Origin: Shewanella loihica PV-4
GTDB lineage: Bacteria; Pseudomonadota; Gammaproteobacteria; Enterobacterales; Shewanellaceae
DNA length: 64,000 bases
NCBI RefSeq assembly: GCF_000016065.1
Contig: NC_009092.1
Location: 1-64,000, forward strand
Direction: 5' to 3'
The position numbers and the translations under genes are program-made. Positions 13,179 to 24,831 of this stretch are shown in pieces (the first letter of the stretch is position 1; each line of letters begins with the position of its first letter). Below the pieces are notes generated by a model that saw nothing but the letters and a program-made list of their open reading frames with translations, was not told the DNA's origin and did not search any database.

Positions 13179-13859
13179 TTAGTAACCTTTAAAGCGCATG
13201 GTGGAAGGGTCATCTGTCTGTAGGTAGATGGCCTGAAACTGTGTCTCACCTGTGTCGAGTTGAGTCTGCTTGATAAATGCGTAGTTTTTATCAAATTCAC
13301 TCAATTTATCAATACTTTGTTGGCTGATAGTGTCCGTTGTAAGGCTTAGGACGCAGATTCTGTCTCCGCAGGCATATTTTTCACTGTATATGGTCTCTGG
13401 CAAATGGGTGAGTCTGTCTGCCAGAGCCGTCTGGCGCTGTTGGCTGGTGGCATCATGGTTGTCGAGGGACTCGATGAGATCGACATAGGCTTCCAGGTCT
13501 TCATCAAATAGCTTTTTAATCTGCTCACCATCAACGACCCCCTGCGCGTCAATGATTTGAGCCACCAGCAGCTTGGCCGAGGTCTGCTTGTCTTCCTCTA
13601 CCTCTACCTCATTCCATTCGGGTGTATCTGTATCGACCTTATTACCGTTGTCTGTGTCACTCACAAGGCTTTCTGTTTCTACCTTGCTGTCTGTTTGAGT
13701 CTGGGCCGGAGACTGACGTTGAGCACTCCTGTCCTGGTCAGCTTGAGCGATGGGAATCTTTGGCTCATCTCTTGGCTGAGCATGGTCTGCCTCTAGCATC
13801 AAATAGGCGATGGCCGAGGCGGATAATAATATGAGTAGGGGAAGTTTTAGGGATTTCAT
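13179..13859 (-). CDS. Membrane-anchored protein with Cys-x4-Cys domain, unknown function
   Basis: I recognise no named family. The 226-aa product has an N-terminal hydrophobic segment (about 4-22), a long Gln/Asp/Thr-rich, probably disordered linker (to about 95), a helical segment, and a C-terminal domain with YACGDRICVLSL, a Cys-x4-Cys pair. It ends with strand-like sequence before MRFKGY. The layout closely matches the protein at 6322-7041, which has YCKQSRCLL. AAGGA lies nine bases before the ATG. The gene is downstream of the parS/terminator palindrome at 13951 and converges on tag. Confidence 0.6.
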   Translation of the reverse strand: MKSLKLPLLILLSASAIAYLMLEADHAQPRDEPKIPIAQADQDRSAQRQSPAQTQTDSKVETESLVSDTDNGNKVDTDTPEWNEVEVEEDKQTSAKLLVAQIIDAQGVVDGEQIKKLFDEDLEAYVDLIESLDNHDATSQQRQTALADRLTHLPETIYSEKYACGDRICVLSLTTDTISQQSIDKLSEFDKNYAFIKQTQLDTGETQFQAIYLQTDDPSTMRFKGY

Positions 13860-13950
13860 TTCCAGCGTCCTTTTGGTTGTGCTCTTCCTGATTGAGCTTT
13901 GGTCGATTAGCTTAGGCTAATTTGTTGGCGAGTGTAAATGCAAGATATAA

Positions 13951-13982
13951 AAAAAGGATGTTCCACGTGAAACATCCTTTTT
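13951..13982. promoter_or_regulatory. parS-like site 2 inside a 32-bp palindrome that also resembles a terminator
   Basis: The core TGTTCCACGTGAAACA (13959-13974) matches the parS consensus with one asymmetric base. The palindrome continues on both sides: AAAAAGGATG on the left pairs with CATCCTTTTT on the right, so only one of 16 base pairs is mismatched. Read on the minus strand it is a hairpin followed by seven T residues, 90 bases after the amidohydrolase stop, which fits an intrinsic terminator. The dual role is inferred. Confidence 0.75.
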
Positions 13983-14071
13983 GCTTTTTAAGTCATTTTT
14001 GATCTGTTTTTAAATTTTTCTGAAATTAAAATTTGTGGCTTATCTCTGCCAGATTTTAAAATTGAAAATGT

Positions 14072-17000
14072 TTAAATTTCGAAGAAAAACGGCTTACGTT
14101 TAGTCTTGTCACCATTGAGTTGATTCATCGACTCGGCATCGAACAACTTACCGTTGACCATGGTGTAACTCACCTTATCTGTGACACGGATATTCTCAAG
14201 TGGATTTCCGTCGATAACGATCAGGTCGGCAAGCTTACCAGTCTTGATCGAACCGAGTTGATGATCCATGCCAAAGGTTTCCGCCGGGTTGATGGTTGCC
14301 GTCTTCAGCACCTCCATGTTGCTCATGCCACCCTGGGCAAACATCCACATCTCCCAATGAGCGGCTAAGCCTTCGCGTTGACCGTGGGCACCAATGTTGG
14401 GTTTCACACCCAGCTCGTTGAGTTCGTTGGCGACTCTGGCAACGTTGAAGTGGTTATAGTGAGCATCGGGAGCGGTAGGGCGACGCATAGAGCGGGCCTC
14501 TAGCAGATCGCTTGGCACATACTTAGACAGGCGAGGGTGAGCCCAGACATCCGTCTTATCGTACCAATAGTTCTCGCCCGAGATACCACCGTAGGCGACG
14601 ACCAGTGTCGGCGTGTAGTGAACCTCTGTCTGACTCCAGAATTGCTTGATGTCGCTGTAGATGGCTGCGGCGGGCAGCGAATGCTCTACCGTGGTGTGGC
14701 CATCGGCGATCATGGTCAGGTTATGCTGCAGCAGGCTGCCACCTTCCGGGACTACCATCATCTCAAGTTCTCTCGCCGCGGCAATCACCTGTTGACGCTG
14801 ATTGCGCCTTGGCTGGTTATAGCTCTTCACACTGAAGGCGCCAACCTTCTTCAGGCGCTCCAGATGGAACTTGGCGTCGTCTACCGAGTCGATGTGAGAG
14901 GTATAGCCCGGCATGTTGGCACCATAGAGAATCGTCCCGGTAGAGAAGATTCTCGGCCCGACAATGTTACCGGCCTTCTGCTGCTCAGAGGCGGCGAAGA
15001 TCTCTGTAGTGTCGTTTGAAGGGTCGTGAATACTGGTTACCCCAAGCGCCAGATTAGCGTAGAGCTCCCAGTTCTGCTGTGGAATGATCTCATTCTCGCC
15101 CTGAGCGCCGTGGGCGTGGGCATCGAACAGGCCTGGCATTATGCTCTTACCCTTGATGTCGATAACCTGTGCACCCTTAGGCACCTGAGTGTTGGCGTCG
15201 CCGACGGCGACGATTTTGTTATTCTCGACGATTACCACACCGTTTTCGATCACCTTGTCCTCTTCCATGGTGATCACTCGGCCACCGACGAAGGCTATGG
15301 TTCCACGTGGAACATCAGCTCGCTTATCGAAACCAATCTGAGTGATCTTAGGTTCGATGGCTGCAGCCTTCTCATCACTCTGATAGTCGGCGTCGACATC
15401 CATCTGGTACAACTCTGGGCCTAGGGTCCAGTAGAGCTGGTCGCTGTCGCCGTTCCAGCTGATGCTTTCACCGGCGCGCACGCTGAGCTGAGTCACTGGG
15501 AGATTATCGGCCTTAGGACCTATCTCTATGGTCTCGCCATGCTTGGCAAATGGGGTAACCCACACCTTGAAGCGCTCGGCAAAGGCGAGTTGCTTGCCGT
15601 CTGGAGAGACCCTGAATTCGGTGGCATGCTTGCTGGTGTAGTGCACCCGTTTCTGGAAGCCATGCAGGTTGATCGAGGCGAGCTGAGGTGTCTCGCCATG
15701 ATCCATGAAATAAACACGGTCACTCTCGGCACCAAACTGGGGTTGAAAGCCATCGGGTGTTATCTTGCGGCTCTCTTTGCCCTTGATGTCGACAACATAG
15801 AGGCCGGGCTCCTGTGACCAGGTGCGTGGTGTGATATAACCGCCCTTGATCTTACGATAAACTACGAGTTCACCATCGGGTGAGAAGGTGGGCTCTACAT
15901 ATTTGCCCGGCTCCTGGGTCAATGTCTTGCTACGACCGCCTCTGGCGTTGATGACACGAACACTACCCTGTTGGTCGTCGTCCCAGGTGGTGAAGACAAT
16001 CTTCTTACCGTCGCGAGACCACTGAGGATAGAGTTCTCTGACTTGGTCGTCCAAGTCCGTTAGGCGGCTTACCTTACCCTCAGGTAGACGCTTAACCCAG
16101 AGTTTACCAAGGGCTTCATATACCACCTTGTCGCCGTCCGGTGATACCTGCGCCATGCGCAGCATCTTCACGTCGAAGCTATCTTGATCGAGATTCTGCT
16201 TGAAGCGCACCGAAGGCTGAACTGCCAGTTCGGTTTTCACCTTGAAGGGGATCTCTTTTGCCGACTTACTCTCGATGTCCAGACGATTGATCTTACCGCC
16301 TGCCCAAAAGACCAGTTCTTCATTATTTGCCGTCCAGCTCATGGTTGGGTAGACGCCGTGGATGGCCCAGGTTTCCTGCATGTCACGGTCGAGCTTGTCA
16401 TAAAGCTTGGTCTTCTTGCCAGACTTGAGATCCAATAGGTAGAGGGTAGATTGGAAACCATCACGCTTGATGTAGGCGAGCTTAGTGCCATCCGGGCTAG
16501 GGGTTGGGCGAATCGCGCCGCCAGTGCCTTCGACCAATACCTCTATGTCACCTGTCTGGGTGTCGTAGCGTTTGATCTTATAGATGCCTTTCACCGAGTC
16601 TTTGGAGTAATGGAAGGTCTTACCCGGTGTGGCATCTTGGCTGAAGTAGACGTAGCGGCCATCTGGTGAGTAGGCGGGTTCGCCCAGGTCTTTCTGCTCA
16701 TTGGGGCGCTCTGTTAGCTTAACGCCTGTACCGCCGGCAACGTGATATAGCCAGACTTCGCCAGCTCCCAGGCTGCGGCTGCCGGTAAAGTGTTTGCGGC
16801 CTATGAGATATTGAGAATCTGGGCTCCATGCCGGGCTATTGAGCAGGCGGAAGGTTTCCTTGGTGACAGGGCGGGGATCTGTGCCGTCGGCGTTCATCAC
16901 CCAAATATTGTCGCCGCCATCTTCATCTGAGGTGAAGGCGATGTATTTGCCATCCGGGCTATAGACGGGTTGCATCTGCCAGGCGATACCTTGAGCCAGG

Positions 17001-17275
17001 GGCTTAGCTTCGCCGCCTTCGATGGGCATCTGATAGATATCACCCAGGAGGTCGAATACTATCTGCTTGCCATCTGGGCTGACACTGACGTTCATCCAGG
17101 TGCCTTCGGTGACATCTATCTTAACCTGTTCCAGTGGGGCTTTGGCGGGTGCATTAACCTGCCAGGCCGGAGGCGCATCTTTGTCTGCCGCCCAGGTCGG
17201 CAGGGCAAGTGTGAGGGCAATTGCCGTGCATAGGGGCGTTAATTTTTGTTTTAGCATAGGAGTTCCCAGTTTCAT
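14072..17275 (-). CDS. Secreted beta-propeller (TolB/PD40-like) amidohydrolase
   Basis: A 1067-aa exported protein: the N-terminus has a signal peptide ending near LPTWAADK. Residues about 45-650 hold repeated PDGK/SPDG propeller blades of the TolB/PD40 type (SVSPDGKQIVFD, YSPDGKYIAFTSDEDG, FSPDGELVVYRK). The C-terminal part (about 680-1060) is an amidohydrolase with the metal-binding HAH at His720/His722 (LFDAHAHG), TVEHSLP and NIGAHGQREG, ending LADLIVIDGNPLENI. The substrate is unknown; related proteins are annotated as amidohydrolases or peptidases. Two starts are plausible: ATG 17275 (AAGGA five bases upstream, used here) and ATG 17257 (GGGA upstream). A parS-like site lies inside the gene at 15299. 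Confidence 0.88.
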   Translation of the reverse strand: MKLGTPMLKQKLTPLCTAIALTLALPTWAADKDAPPAWQVNAPAKAPLEQVKIDVTEGTWMNVSVSPDGKQIVFDLLGDIYQMPIEGGEAKPLAQGIAWQMQPVYSPDGKYIAFTSDEDGGDNIWVMNADGTDPRPVTKETFRLLNSPAWSPDSQYLIGRKHFTGSRSLGAGEVWLYHVAGGTGVKLTERPNEQKDLGEPAYSPDGRYVYFSQDATPGKTFHYSKDSVKGIYKIKRYDTQTGDIEVLVEGTGGAIRPTPSPDGTKLAYIKRDGFQSTLYLLDLKSGKKTKLYDKLDRDMQETWAIHGVYPTMSWTANNEELVFWAGGKINRLDIESKSAKEIPFKVKTELAVQPSVRFKQNLDQDSFDVKMLRMAQVSPDGDKVVYEALGKLWVKRLPEGKVSRLTDLDDQVRELYPQWSRDGKKIVFTTWDDDQQGSVRVINARGGRSKTLTQEPGKYVEPTFSPDGELVVYRKIKGGYITPRTWSQEPGLYVVDIKGKESRKITPDGFQPQFGAESDRVYFMDHGETPQLASINLHGFQKRVHYTSKHATEFRVSPDGKQLAFAERFKVWVTPFAKHGETIEIGPKADNLPVTQLSVRAGESISWNGDSDQLYWTLGPELYQMDVDADYQSDEKAAAIEPKITQIGFDKRADVPRGTIAFVGGRVITMEEDKVIENGVVIVENNKIVAVGDANTQVPKGAQVIDIKGKSIMPGLFDAHAHGAQGENEIIPQQNWELYANLALGVTSIHDPSNDTTEIFAASEQQKAGNIVGPRIFSTGTILYGANMPGYTSHIDSVDDAKFHLERLKKVGAFSVKSYNQPRRNQRQQVIAAARELEMMVVPEGGSLLQHNLTMIADGHTTVEHSLPAAAIYSDIKQFWSQTEVHYTPTLVVAYGGISGENYWYDKTDVWAHPRLSKYVPSDLLEARSMRRPTAPDAHYNHFNVARVANELNELGVKPNIGAHGQREGLAAHWEMWMFAQGGMSNMEVLKTATINPAETFGMDHQLGSIKTGKLADLIVIDGNPLENIRVTDKVSYTMVNGKLFDAESMNQLNGDKTKRKPFFFEI
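15299..15314. promoter_or_regulatory. parS-like site 3 (inside the amidohydrolase gene)
   Basis: GGTTCCACGTGGAACA matches the palindrome TGTTCCACGTGGAACA except at the first base. The central 14 bases GTTCCACGTGGAAC are a perfect palindrome. In the gene it encodes DVPRGT on the minus strand. Confidence 0.7.
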
Positions 17276-17577
17276 TATTATCCTTGGTTGGGCGCCTTCG
17301 AGTGGCTACAGAGAGGTAGTTGTATACAATCAGTACTAGTTATCGCACAAATTCGATAACAGTAAAACCTAAATTCTGTGACATTTGGTGAATGGTGAGG
17401 ATAGCCTGGATGGCTTAAATTGGGCTTAAGTTAGATAGGCTGAAAGCCTTGATGAATATATCAAGGGATGGCTAAGTCGGTATTACCTAGCTGCTAAAGT
17501 TGTGTAACCGGAAGTGAAATCGGGTTAAAAGTATAAAGGCAGCCTAGGTGGCTGCCTGTGGAGGAGATAAAGCTGGG
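17276..17577. other. Gene-free stretch with a minus-strand terminator
   Basis: This 302-base gap holds the promoter region of the amidohydrolase at its left end. At the right end is a hairpin, GGCAGCC (17538-17544) and GGCTGCC (17550-17556), with a five-base loop. On the minus strand it is followed by TTTATACTTTT, 21 bases after the MOSC gene stop, so it probably terminates that gene. I see no coding or repeat content in the rest. Confidence 0.6.
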
Positions 17578-18018
17578 CTAATCGGCTAACTGTACGCTAT
17601 CGCCGATGCTGATCTCGGCATCGTTGAGTACGCGACAGGTGACGCCGCCGCGCCAGTCTGGTCGCAGGGCCGCCTCGAGTCCAGCATAGGCCATCTCCAT
17701 TTTCTTACAGGGATCGGTTTCGCCTGTGATCTCCAGTTGTAAGGCGCCTACGTGAATCACCTTGCCGAGATCTTTTTCGCTGAAGCTAATGCCATCTATG
17801 AGTAAGTTGGCTCTGCGGGTGGTCCAGGGAAGTTCGGTATCGAGTGCCTCGCAGGCGGCGAGCCATTGCTGCGCCGACAGTAGGGTGACCTGACGTTTAC
17901 CTGGCTTTCCAAATACATCTTGTGCAACCCCTGTGCTGGTGGTGACGAGTGCCGCCGAGGTTTCCAGCATGGGTCCACCTTTGACTACCTTGTAGCTAAT
18001 GCCTTGTAAACTTGCCAT
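17578..18018 (-). CDS. MOSC domain-containing protein
   Basis: The 146-aa protein looks like a stand-alone MOSC (molybdenum cofactor sulfurase C-terminal) domain, related to YiiM-type proteins. Key features are RRANLLIDGISF, the VGALQLEITGETDPCKKM segment with the domain's conserved Cys, WRGGVTCRVL, and the ending ISIGDSV. MOSC domains act in sulfur transfer or as molybdenum-cofactor-dependent reductases; the substrate here is unknown. It follows tusA, another sulfur-handling gene, on the same strand. A terminator lies just downstream. Confidence 0.85.
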   Translation of the reverse strand: MASLQGISYKVVKGGPMLETSAALVTTSTGVAQDVFGKPGKRQVTLLSAQQWLAACEALDTELPWTTRRANLLIDGISFSEKDLGKVIHVGALQLEITGETDPCKKMEMAYAGLEAALRPDWRGGVTCRVLNDAEISIGDSVQLAD

Positions 18019-18130
18019 TTATATCAATCCTTTTGAATGCCGAATCTCAGTGTAAACCGTGACTCGAACCGCTGGCAAGGGGAATCGGCTGGGGGCCGAG
18101 TGCGCATAGGCGCTGGGGAAGGTGCGGGTC

Positions 18131-18166
18131 GATTAAGGCAGAAGAGCGTGAGCGACTGCCTTAATC
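18131..18166. repeat. 11-bp perfect inverted repeat between tusA and the MOSC gene
   Basis: GATTAAGGCAG (18131-18141) and CTGCCTTAATC (18156-18166) flank a 14-base loop containing GCGTGAGCG. No T-run follows on either strand, so it is not a standard terminator. It could be an RNA-processing or operator structure. Confidence 0.6.
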
Positions 18167-18183
18167 GGGGAACTCAAGTTGGG

Positions 18184-18429
18184 TTAGAGACCCTTCTTGA
18201 TCAGATATTGATAAGGCGTCGACTCGGTCTGGCTGGCGATCAGGGTGTGATCCATAAACTCGCAGAAGCTGGGAATGTCACGTGTGGTCGCCGGGTCGTC
18301 GGCGATGATCAGCAGGGTCTCTCCCTCGTTCATCTTGCGCACCGATTTTCTCACCATCATCACAGGCTCGGGACAACGTAGTCCCAGGGCGTCGAGTTGG
18401 TGTTGTGCTTGTGCGAAAGGGTCGCTCAT
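18184..18429 (-). CDS. tusA: Sulfurtransferase TusA
   Basis: TusA carries a persulfide on its single catalytic Cys and passes sulfur from IscS to TusBCD for tRNA 2-thiouridine, and to molybdenum cofactor synthesis. The 81-aa protein has the family signature [10 protein letters not shown] with Cys19, and the [16 protein letters not shown] block. The length equals E. coli TusA. It starts about 110 bases from the parS-like site at 18540, and the MOSC gene follows it on the same strand. Confidence 0.95.
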
Positions 18430-18539
18430 ATCGTAAACCTTAATTGAAGTGAGACCGGATAAAATCGAGGGGGCTAATATTACGCTAGCCGGGCGTTTAA
18501 GCCAAGTCGTGCTCCCTGGGTTTGTGATCCTATAAAGGA

Positions 18540-18555
18540 TGTTTCACGTGAAACA
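18540..18555. promoter_or_regulatory. parS-like site 4
   Basis: TGTTTCACGTGAAACA is a perfect 16-bp palindrome matching the parS consensus. It begins seven bases beyond the ybaK stop, in the gap before tusA. With flanking GGA and CCCT it can form a longer hairpin with TTTATA on the minus strand, a weak terminator at best. Confidence 0.85.
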
Positions 18556-18562
18556 CCCTGGA

Positions 18563-19027
18563 TTATACCAGAGAGACGAAACGCGCCTGAGTAACATCTT
18601 GCAGAGCCGTTGGGGTGAGTTCGATATCCAGGCCGCGGCGTCCACCACTGACATAGATCTGCGCCAGCTGCTGGGCGCTCTCGTCGATAAAGGTGGCAAG
18701 TCGTTTCTTCTGCCCAATAGGGCTAACGCCACCTAACACATATCCTGTGCTGCGCTGTACCTTTTCCGGCGCGGCCATGGCAGCCTTCTTGGCTTTCGCC
18801 GCCTTCGCCAGTTGTTTCAGGTTGAGCTTCTTGTCTACCGGGATGATGGCGACCACCAGGGTACCGTTATCGAGCTCGGCGACCAGGGTCTTAAAGACCC
18901 ATTCAAGTGGAAGCTGAAGTTTCTCTGCCGCCTCCAGTCCATAGGCGCCGGCATTGGCGTCGTGTTGATATTCATGGAGACGATAGGGGATCTTGGCCTT
19001 ATCGAGCATCTTAGTTGCGGGTGTCAT
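18563..19027 (-). CDS. ybaK: Cys-tRNA(Pro)/Cys-tRNA(Cys) deacylase, YbaK family
   Basis: This trans-editing enzyme hydrolyses Cys-tRNA(Pro) mis-made by prolyl-tRNA synthetase. The 154 residues align with E. coli YbaK along the whole length: MTPATKMLDKAKIPYRLHEY, VFKTLVAEL, LNLKQLAKAAKAKKAAMA, QRSTGYVLGGVSPIGQKKRL and IYVSGGRRGLDIEL. The start overlaps the end of the GNAT gene by 17 bases, indicating an operon. A perfect parS-like palindrome lies directly after the stop. Confidence 0.93.
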   Translation of the reverse strand: MTPATKMLDKAKIPYRLHEYQHDANAGAYGLEAAEKLQLPLEWVFKTLVAELDNGTLVVAIIPVDKKLNLKQLAKAAKAKKAAMAAPEKVQRSTGYVLGGVSPIGQKKRLATFIDESAQQLAQIYVSGGRRGLDIELTPTALQDVTQARFVSLV

Positions 19028-19499
19028 GATTCTCTCTTTCTAAGGATTTACGCATCACGCTGACCAATAGGTCTGAGTAGGGAAGTGTAGCGACAAGCTG
19101 CCAGCCTAGGCTGTGATAGAGGGCGAGGTTTTTGGCTTCGGTTTGCAGATAGAGGTCGTCTGCATCGAAGGCTAAGGCATATTGTTCGGCAACGGCGATT
19201 AACGCTTTAGCTATGCCGAGACCTCGATAAGAGGGGCTTACATAGATGCCGCCGAGCCAGACGCTATCGGCAGGATATTGAGGGTTTTCCTGATACCTGA
19301 GCTGGATAGCGCCGACGGGAACATTGTTATGCAGGGCTAGCCAGAGTTGGGGAATGCCCGCCAATTGCAGATATTGGCTCAGGGTGTGGGTCAACTCTGC
19401 CTGGCTGCGATTCGGCCCCAGGTGACCCCATTCCTCATGATACCAGGTAGCCACTTGGCCTATGGCCTCAGGCTTGTCTATCAACCGAATAATGTCCAT
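19011..19499 (-). CDS. GNAT family N-acetyltransferase
   Basis: The 162-aa protein has the acetyl-CoA binding motif V-x-Y-x-G-x-G-I-A (YVSPSYRGLGIAKALI), the preceding strand SVWLGGIYV, and the late LYHSLGWQLVATLPY block typical of GNAT enzymes. The acceptor is unknown. It is transcribed with ybaK, overlapping it by 17 bases, which suggests coordinated translation but says little about substrate. Confidence 0.85.
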   Translation of the reverse strand: MDIIRLIDKPEAIGQVATWYHEEWGHLGPNRSQAELTHTLSQYLQLAGIPQLWLALHNNVPVGAIQLRYQENPQYPADSVWLGGIYVSPSYRGLGIAKALIAVAEQYALAFDADDLYLQTEAKNLALYHSLGWQLVATLPYSDLLVSVMRKSLERENHDTRN

Positions 19500-19784
19500 A
19501 TGCCTCCATCTTAAATCAAGCGCCTGATGTTGATATTACAGCAGTGGTGGCGAAGTTAAAGCCAGAAACTATCTTATGCCAATCGTAGTAAATAGCTGTT
19601 CATTCTAGCTTGTTAAAATGCGCGATAACGGCGTTAGTATTTTTGATTGTAGAATAACTACTTATCTAAAAATCCTGCCTTGTTCTCACGCGTTTTCCAT
19701 GCGCTATTTCTGACCATCTACTTACTGTGATTGGTATTAGTCGCTTGAGGCGTAAAAGGCCTGCTGAGGAAAGTGTGGTCTTGG
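19500..19784. other. Gene-free promoter region of the GNAT gene
   Basis: About 285 AT-rich bases upstream of the GNAT-ybaK pair on the minus strand. I see no convincing open reading frame or repeat here. The segment ends at the parS-like site at 19785, followed by the fadA terminator. Confidence 0.5.
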
Positions 19785-19800
19785 TGTTTCACGTGAAACA
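19785..19800. promoter_or_regulatory. parS-like site 5
   Basis: A second perfect TGTTTCACGTGAAACA palindrome, identical to site 4. It abuts the fadA terminator (19802-19828) with one base between them and lies in the gap before the GNAT gene. Confidence 0.85.
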
Positions 19801-19801
19801 A

Positions 19802-19828
19802 AAAAGGAGCGACCCAGTCGCTCCTTTT
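19802..19828 (-). terminator. Rho-independent terminator of fadBA
   Basis: AAAAGGAGCGAC and GTCGCTCCTTTT form a 12-bp stem with a three-base loop. On the minus strand it is followed by more T residues, 26 bases after the fadA stop. Confidence 0.9.
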
Positions 19829-19853
19829 CTTAGGCAAAACGGTAAGGGACGCG

Positions 19854-21038
<1,185 letters not shown>

Positions 21039-23189
21039 TTAGGCTGGGTAGTAACTGCCGTTGGTGGCAGCCAGTTCACGCATCTTGTCGGTTACCTGAT
21101 ACAGGCCACCCAGGTGGGCGTACTGATCGGCAAGGGCGACGAAGTTAGCGACACCTAAGGTGTCTAGGTAGCGGAACACACCTCCTCTGAATGGAGGGAA
21201 ACCGAGTCCATAAACGAGTCCCATATCGGCTTCGGCCGGCGTGGCTATGATGCCTTCTTCCAGACAACGAACCGTTTCGATGATCATAGGGATCATGGTG
21301 CGGGCGATGATCTCGTCACTGCTGAACTCCTTCTGCTCACCGAAGGCGTTGCCCAGTAGTTCATAGCTGAGTGGGTCGACCTCTTTCTTAGGCTTGCCAC
21401 GACGATCCACCGAATATTGGTAGAAGCCTTTGCCATTCTTCTGACCGAAACGATCGGCTTCGAACATGACGTCGATGGCGTCTTTGCCTTCTTTAGCCAT
21501 TCTGTCAGGGAAGCCTTCGGCCATAACGGCCTGGGCGTGATGACCCGTGTCCAGACCAACTACGTCAAGTAGGTAGGCGGGGCCCATAGGCCAACCGAAT
21601 TGCTTCTCCATCACCTTGTCGATGGCAGCAAAGTCGGCGCCATCTTCTAGCAGGCCGCTGAAACCGGCGAAGTAGGGGAAGAGCACACGGTTAACGAAGA
21701 AGCCTGGGCAGTCGTTGACCACGATGGGCGTCTTGCCCATCTTGGCGGCGTAAGCCACGACAGAGGCAACTGTCTCTTCTGAGCTATGCTCGCCGCGGAT
21801 CACCTCAACCAGTGGCATCTTGTGTACCGGGTTGAAGAAGTGCATGCCACAGAAGCGCTCAGGTTTCTGCAGGCTCTTGGCCAGCAGATTGATTGAGATG
21901 GTGGAGGTGTTAGAGGTGATGATGGCATCTTCGCCCACGACCTGCTCGACTTCCGCCAGTACGGTCGCCTTCACCTTAGGATGCTCGACCACTGCTTCGA
22001 CAACGACATCGGCTTGCTTAAGTGCGTTGTAGTCTAGGGTTGCCGTGATGTTGTTGAGCACGCCCGCCATCTTGGCTGGTGTAGAGCGACCACGATTGAT
22101 CTGCGCCGTGAGCAGCTTGGCTGCCTCGTTGAGGCCAAGATCCAGTGCCGCCTGATTGATATCTTTCATCACGATAGGCGTGCCCTTGCTTGCGCTCTGG
22201 TAGGCGATACCGCCACCCATGATGCCTGCGCCCAGCACGGCGGCGGAGTTAACCGCCTGTGCCTGTTTGGCTGCCTTCTTGGCCTTGCCTTTAACTAGTT
22301 GGTCGTTAAGGAAGATACCGATAAGTGCCTTGGCCACGTCTGTCTTGGCCAGCTTGATGAAGGCTTGATGTTCTACCTGTAGTGCCTCGGCGCGCTCGCT
22401 CAAGGCGGCTTTCTCGATCACCTCGACAACAGCCATTGGCGCAGGATAGTGTTTACCGGCAACCTTGAATACCATGCCCTTGGCGGTGGCAAATGACATC
22501 ATGGCTTCCAACTTAGGCAGGGTCAGCGGCGACAGTTTGCGCTGACGACGGGCTTGCCAGTCAATTTTCTCGCTGATGGCATCTTGCAGCATCTGGCACG
22601 CCGCCGTTTCCAGCAATTCTGGAGCAACTACGGCGTCGATGGCGCCAACCTTGAGGGCGGCTTCCGGGCGTTGATCTTTACCTGTGGTGATCCACTCAAG
22701 TGCGTTGTCGGCACCTATCACGCGAGGCAGACGCACTGTACCACCAAAGCCTGGGATGATGCCCAGCTTAGTCTCTGGCAGGCCGATACGCGCCGAGGTA
22801 TCGGCGATACGTAAGTCAGTGGCTAGGATAGTTTCGCAGCCGCCGCCCAGGGCGAAGCCTTTGATGGCTGAGATAGTTGGGAAGGGCAGATCTTCGAGCT
22901 TGTTGAACACCTTGTTGGCGTCTTCCAGCCAGCCCTGTAGCACGTTGTCGTCTTGTGCAAAAAGTCCCAGGAATTCTGTGATATCGGCGCCTACGATAAA
23001 GGCATCTTTGCCCGAGGTGAGCATCAGGCCCTTAACCCCTTGGGTTTGTGCTAGGGCATCGAGTGCGTCGTTAAGGGAGTTGAGGGTCTCTCGATCAAAC
23101 TTATTGACTGAGCCCTCGGCGTTAAAACAGAGCCGAGCGATATTGTCTTCAAGTAATTCCACTTGAATCGTAGGACTTTGGTAGATCAT
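21039..23189 (-). CDS. fadB: Fatty acid oxidation complex alpha subunit FadB
   Basis: FadB combines enoyl-CoA hydratase/isomerase and 3-hydroxyacyl-CoA dehydrogenase activities. Residues 1 to about 190 form the crotonase domain ([56 protein letters not shown]). From about 310 comes the NAD-binding dehydrogenase ([17 protein letters not shown]) with the catalytic His in [13 protein letters not shown]. The length is 716 aa. It is divergent from pepQ, as in E. coli. A TTAAACA-N2-TGTTTAA palindrome about 145 bases upstream resembles a PsrA-type operator. Confidence 0.97.
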   Translation of the reverse strand: MIYQSPTIQVELLEDNIARLCFNAEGSVNKFDRETLNSLNDALDALAQTQGVKGLMLTSGKDAFIVGADITEFLGLFAQDDNVLQGWLEDANKVFNKLEDLPFPTISAIKGFALGGGCETILATDLRIADTSARIGLPETKLGIIPGFGGTVRLPRVIGADNALEWITTGKDQRPEAALKVGAIDAVVAPELLETAACQMLQDAISEKIDWQARRQRKLSPLTLPKLEAMMSFATAKGMVFKVAGKHYPAPMAVVEVIEKAALSERAEALQVEHQAFIKLAKTDVAKALIGIFLNDQLVKGKAKKAAKQAQAVNSAAVLGAGIMGGGIAYQSASKGTPIVMKDINQAALDLGLNEAAKLLTAQINRGRSTPAKMAGVLNNITATLDYNALKQADVVVEAVVEHPKVKATVLAEVEQVVGEDAIITSNTSTISINLLAKSLQKPERFCGMHFFNPVHKMPLVEVIRGEHSSEETVASVVAYAAKMGKTPIVVNDCPGFFVNRVLFPYFAGFSGLLEDGADFAAIDKVMEKQFGWPMGPAYLLDVVGLDTGHHAQAVMAEGFPDRMAKEGKDAIDVMFEADRFGQKNGKGFYQYSVDRRGKPKKEVDPLSYELLGNAFGEQKEFSSDEIIARTMIPMIIETVRCLEEGIIATPAEADMGLVYGLGFPPFRGGVFRYLDTLGVANFVALADQYAHLGGLYQVTDKMRELAATNGSYYPA

Positions 23190-24817
<1,628 letters not shown>

Positions 24818-24831
24818 CAGGTTAGGCGTTT

